Of a stretch of 64,000 nt of DNA, positions 61,786 to 64,000 are shown piece after piece. The DNA comes from a gamma proteobacterium symbiont of Ctena orbiculata. GTDB lineage: Bacteria > Pseudomonadota > Gammaproteobacteria > Chromatiales > Chromatiaceae. A program made the translations under genes and the position numbers. The notes under the pieces were generated by a model that saw nothing but the letters and a program-made list of their open reading frames with translations, was not told where the DNA came from and made no database searches. The stretch is from NCBI GenBank assembly GCA_003058495.1, contig QBVC01000017.1, positions 1 through 64,000 on the forward strand, in the 5' to 3' direction. Every line of letters begins with the position of its first letter. The first letter of the stretch is position 1.

Positions 61786-62578
61786 AAGGCCGATAGGAAT
61801 ATTCGACTCGGGAATCGGCGGTCTCTCCGTATTGCACCATATTCGCAAGCTTCTTCCGGCGGAAAACTTGATCTATGTTTCCGATCGGGCGCACCTCCCT
61901 TACGGCAACAAGGCAGGCGAATTCATCCTCGACCGAAGTGAGCATATTGCCGGCTTTCTCGTACAACAGGATGTCAAGGCGATCGTCATCGCCTGCAATA
62001 CCGCTACCGCCGTTGCCGTCGCTCACTTGAGACAGCACTTTCCACTTCCCATCGTCGGCATGGAACCCGGGGTCAAGCCGGCAACACAAACAAGCCGCAA
62101 TGGCATGATCGGCGTATTGGCCACGGAGGGAACCCTGGTGAGTGGAAAATTCCGCAACCTTGTCGAGCAGCATTCGAACGGCGCTGACATTTTCTATTGT
62201 CCCTGCCATGGATGGGTTGAAACGATCGAGCTTAACAGCGCGTCCCATGACAAAACTTACCAAATGGTCGAACGGGAACTGATGCCGCTCCTGGAGAAGG
62301 GCGTCGATACCCTGGTATTGGGCTGTACACACTATCCTTTTATCAAAGCCACTATTCAGCAGGTGGCGGGATCCCTGATTACCATAATCGATACCGGCGA
62401 AGCGGTAGCCAACCAATTGCGGAGAAGACTGACTGAGGAGGATATTCTCTCGCCCGCTCCGCCACCTGGCCGAGAGGATTATTGGTGCAGCGCGTCACCG
62501 GAAAACACCCGGCAACTGATAGAGAAGATTCAAGGCCACCCCTGCATCGTCAAGCGACTGCCGCAACAAGATTGTTAG
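61775..62578 (+). CDS. murI: glutamate racemase
   Basis: 267-aa enzyme that makes D-glutamate for peptidoglycan. Seen: [17 protein letters not shown], the catalytic Cys in VIACNTATA, and the second Cys in [11 protein letters not shown]. The start overlaps the kinase stop by 11 bases, so it is translated from the same mRNA. Convergent with ubiT. Confidence 0.95.
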   Translation: MPSKRPIGIFDSGIGGLSVLHHIRKLLPAENLIYVSDRAHLPYGNKAGEFILDRSEHIAGFLVQQDVKAIVIACNTATAVAVAHLRQHFPLPIVGMEPGVKPATQTSRNGMIGVLATEGTLVSGKFRNLVEQHSNGADIFYCPCHGWVETIELNSASHDKTYQMVERELMPLLEKGVDTLVLGCTHYPFIKATIQQVAGSLITIIDTGEAVANQLRRRLTEEDILSPAPPPGREDYWCSASPENTRQLIEKIQGHPCIVKRLPQQDC

Positions 62579-62602
62579 TGCGATTTTCTTGGCCAGGTAA
62601 TA

Positions 62603-63097
62603 CTAACTTCGGGCAGTCAGATTGGGCAGGCTCTCGTATACCCGCAATAAGCGATCGATATAGGGGCGTATATCCATCGGCAGCGGCAATTGATCGAGCT
62701 CGACGGCGGCCAGCATATTTTTCAGGTGCACACCCAGGCCGGTATCGCCGTCCATCACCAGGTGCCTTTGGAAAAACAGGGTATCCGGATCCTCCTTGCC
62801 GCTGATCAGTAACAGATAGTCATAGACGGTGCCGGTTATGCTGAGATCCGCCTTGCTGCCGCCGGCTTCCGATATCACGCCCGTTTTCAGCGTCAGATTG
62901 TAGGCGAGGCCGAGATCACTCACCTTGATGGAAACCACGCGCCCCTCGAGAAAATCCAGCTCTCCATCCTCGAGTTCGCGACGAAACATCCGGTTGAGGA
63001 TCGAGCCCAGAATTGTGCCGTGGGCTTTCCGTGGAATCAATCTCAATGGAAAGGCGAAAGGTTTCGGTATTACCGGACGTCGCGTAACTGCATGCAT
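62603..63097 (-). CDS. ubiT: ubiquinone biosynthesis accessory factor UbiT (SCP2 domain)
   Basis: 164-aa SCP2-type lipid-binding protein. Seen: FPLRLIPRKAHGTILGSILNRMF near the N terminus and DTLFFQRHLVMDGDTGLGVHLKNMLAAVELDQLP, the UbiT pattern (length 174 in E. coli). It is needed with UbiU and UbiV for anaerobic ubiquinone. GAGG lies before the ATG. Here it is 7 kb from ubiUV and on the other strand, convergent to murI. Confidence 0.93.
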   Translation of the reverse strand: MHAVTRRPVIPKPFAFPLRLIPRKAHGTILGSILNRMFRRELEDGELDFLEGRVVSIKVSDLGLAYNLTLKTGVISEAGGSKADLSITGTVYDYLLLISGKEDPDTLFFQRHLVMDGDTGLGVHLKNMLAAVELDQLPLPMDIRPYIDRLLRVYESLPNLTARS

Positions 63098-63230
63098 GGT
63101 TTTTTCGCCTCAAGATATAACTCTGCTGAACACCTGTCACAGGATGCCGGTAAGCTGAAACGCGCTATACCAGCGGCCTAAGACCAGGATATCATACCAA
63201 CACTGATTGAAATCTGCGAAAATCCCTTGT

Positions 63231-64000
63231 ATGAGCAACCATCGCCAATCGCCTTTCCTGCCCGGTAATCGAGACGCCTATGCGGCATGGCGGGACAAGA
63301 AACTCGATGGCTATCCGAAGCGGCTTGAGGATCTGATCGTCGAAATCCAGGATCCGCGCCGGCTCTCCGCAGCGGAGCACGACAAGATTCTCTCCCTCTG
63401 CCAAAAGACCAACATGGCGATCTGGGCGGGGCTCTCGGGGCACGATGCGGATAAGCGCATCATCGCCGAGCTCGGCCTGGCCTTCGGCCTCCGCCGCCTG
63501 GATCACAATATGTGTGCGGACGATGACGCCATCTCCTCGCTTACGGTTCAGTCCGATGCGCTTCGAAACGGCTATATCCCCTATTCCAACCGCCCCATCG
63601 CCTGGCATACGGATGGCTACTACAACCTCCCCGACCAGCAGATTCACGCTTTGCTGCTGCATTGCGTCAATCCCGCGGAGCAGGGAGGGGAGAACGACCT
63701 GCTCGATCACGAGATCCTGTTTATCCAGATCATGGAGCGAGACCCCGACTACGTACGCGCCTTGATGCATCCCCGGGCAATGACTATTCCCGCCAACATC
63801 GTCGAAGGCGAGGAACTCAGGCCCGCGCGCAGCGGTCCGGTTTTTGCCGTTTACCCCGATGGACACCTGCATATGCGCTATACCGACAGGAGCCGCAGTA
63901 TCGAGTGGTTGGACGACCCGCTGCTCAAACAGGCGGTTGAGTTCTTAAAGTCACTGCTGCACACCCCTTCGCCATGGCAGTTCCACGCAAAACTGGCGGC
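63231..64000 (+). CDS. TauD/TfdA-like 2-oxoglutarate dioxygenase (cut by window edge)
   Basis: The first 256 residues are present. Seen: IAWHTDGYY with the HxD iron motif at about residue 125, and QIHALLLHCVNPAEQGGENDLLDHE, typical of TauD-family non-heme iron enzymes. The second His and Arg expected downstream are probably outside the window or at its end. ATG at 63231. Members hydroxylate taurine-like compounds, gamma-butyrobetaine or other substrates. Divergent to ubiT with a 133-bp gap. Confidence 0.88.
   Translation, partial: MSNHRQSPFLPGNRDAYAAWRDKKLDGYPKRLEDLIVEIQDPRRLSAAEHDKILSLCQKTNMAIWAGLSGHDADKRIIAELGLAFGLRRLDHNMCADDDAISSLTVQSDALRNGYIPYSNRPIAWHTDGYYNLPDQQIHALLLHCVNPAEQGGENDLLDHEILFIQIMERDPDYVRALMHPRAMTIPANIVEGEELRPARSGPVFAVYPDGHLHMRYTDRSRSIEWLDDPLLKQAVEFLKSLLHTPSPWQFHAKLA

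Overview
The window looks like chromosome from a free-living or symbiotic gammaproteobacterium of the Chromatiales / sulfur-oxidiser type. This is inferred from gene content: a ybgC-tolQRAB-pal-cpoB cluster joined to queE-queC, a yebC-ruvC-ruvA-ruvB cluster, ubiU/ubiV/ubiT, YgfZ, and many HDOD and c-di-GMP signalling proteins. Base composition is GC-rich, with long spurious antisense reading frames. No rRNA, tRNA or CRISPR array was seen. One gene runs off each edge: hrpB on the left and a TauD-like dioxygenase on the right.

Layout. 1-4600 (minus): a 65-aa protein, an SMC/SbcC-like ATPase with two membrane helices inside its coiled coil, and the helicase HrpB. 5.1-10.9 kb (plus): an orphan small gene, then an apparently autoregulated operon of a TetR repressor, an RND/MMPL exporter, a LolA-like periplasmic protein and a predicted beta-barrel. 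A consensus-like promoter overlaps a TetR-type palindrome ahead of the repressor. 10.9-15 kb (minus): a two-gene module of a zinc-ribbon membrane protein and a TIR-domain/zinc-ribbon protein (a candidate uncharacterised defence or stress system), then a GGDEF-EAL protein. 15.6-18 kb: a lipoprotein and an RNase II-family enzyme. 18.1-24.8 kb (plus): YgfZ, HDOD, a two-gene ABC-2 exporter split by a palindromic element, a nucleoside deaminase and a glutamine amidotransferase. 25-27.9 kb (plus): acyl carrier protein, acyl-AMP ligase and NAD synthase-like ligase, which with the amidotransferase resemble a small amide-forming biosynthetic cluster.

27.9-37.3 kb: repeat-rich DNA, a GFA protein, a GNAT, TrhP, ChaN-PDZ, an M1-like peptidase with a TIGR03790-family protein, a higBA toxin-antitoxin pair beside a broken integrase, and a glycosyltransferase. 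37.5-41.6 kb: a ferredoxin-reductase-like protein, two GNATs, a GST, queC and queE. 41.7-47 kb: the Tol-Pal envelope cluster. 47.2-50.2 kb: RuvABC and YebC. 50.5-55.6 kb: an HDOD-GAF-like protein, two radical SAM proteins and UbiU-UbiV for oxygen-independent ubiquinone hydroxylation. 55.8-62.6 kb: a TonB-dependent receptor, a periplasmic binding protein, a BarA/GacS-type hybrid kinase and MurI. UbiT and the edge TauD gene follow.

The most unusual signals are: (1) two homologous palindromic elements with about 31-bp terminal inverted repeats (20996-21289 and 45259-45472), each exactly between the stop codon of one operon gene and the start codon of the next, in the same orientation relative to transcription; (2) the TIR/zinc-ribbon pair; (3) the membrane-inserted SMC-like ATPase with its small overlapping partner; (4) the ACP/AMP-ligase/amidotransferase/NadE-like cluster; and (5) a dispersed family of GTAGGGTGCGG-type palindromes.
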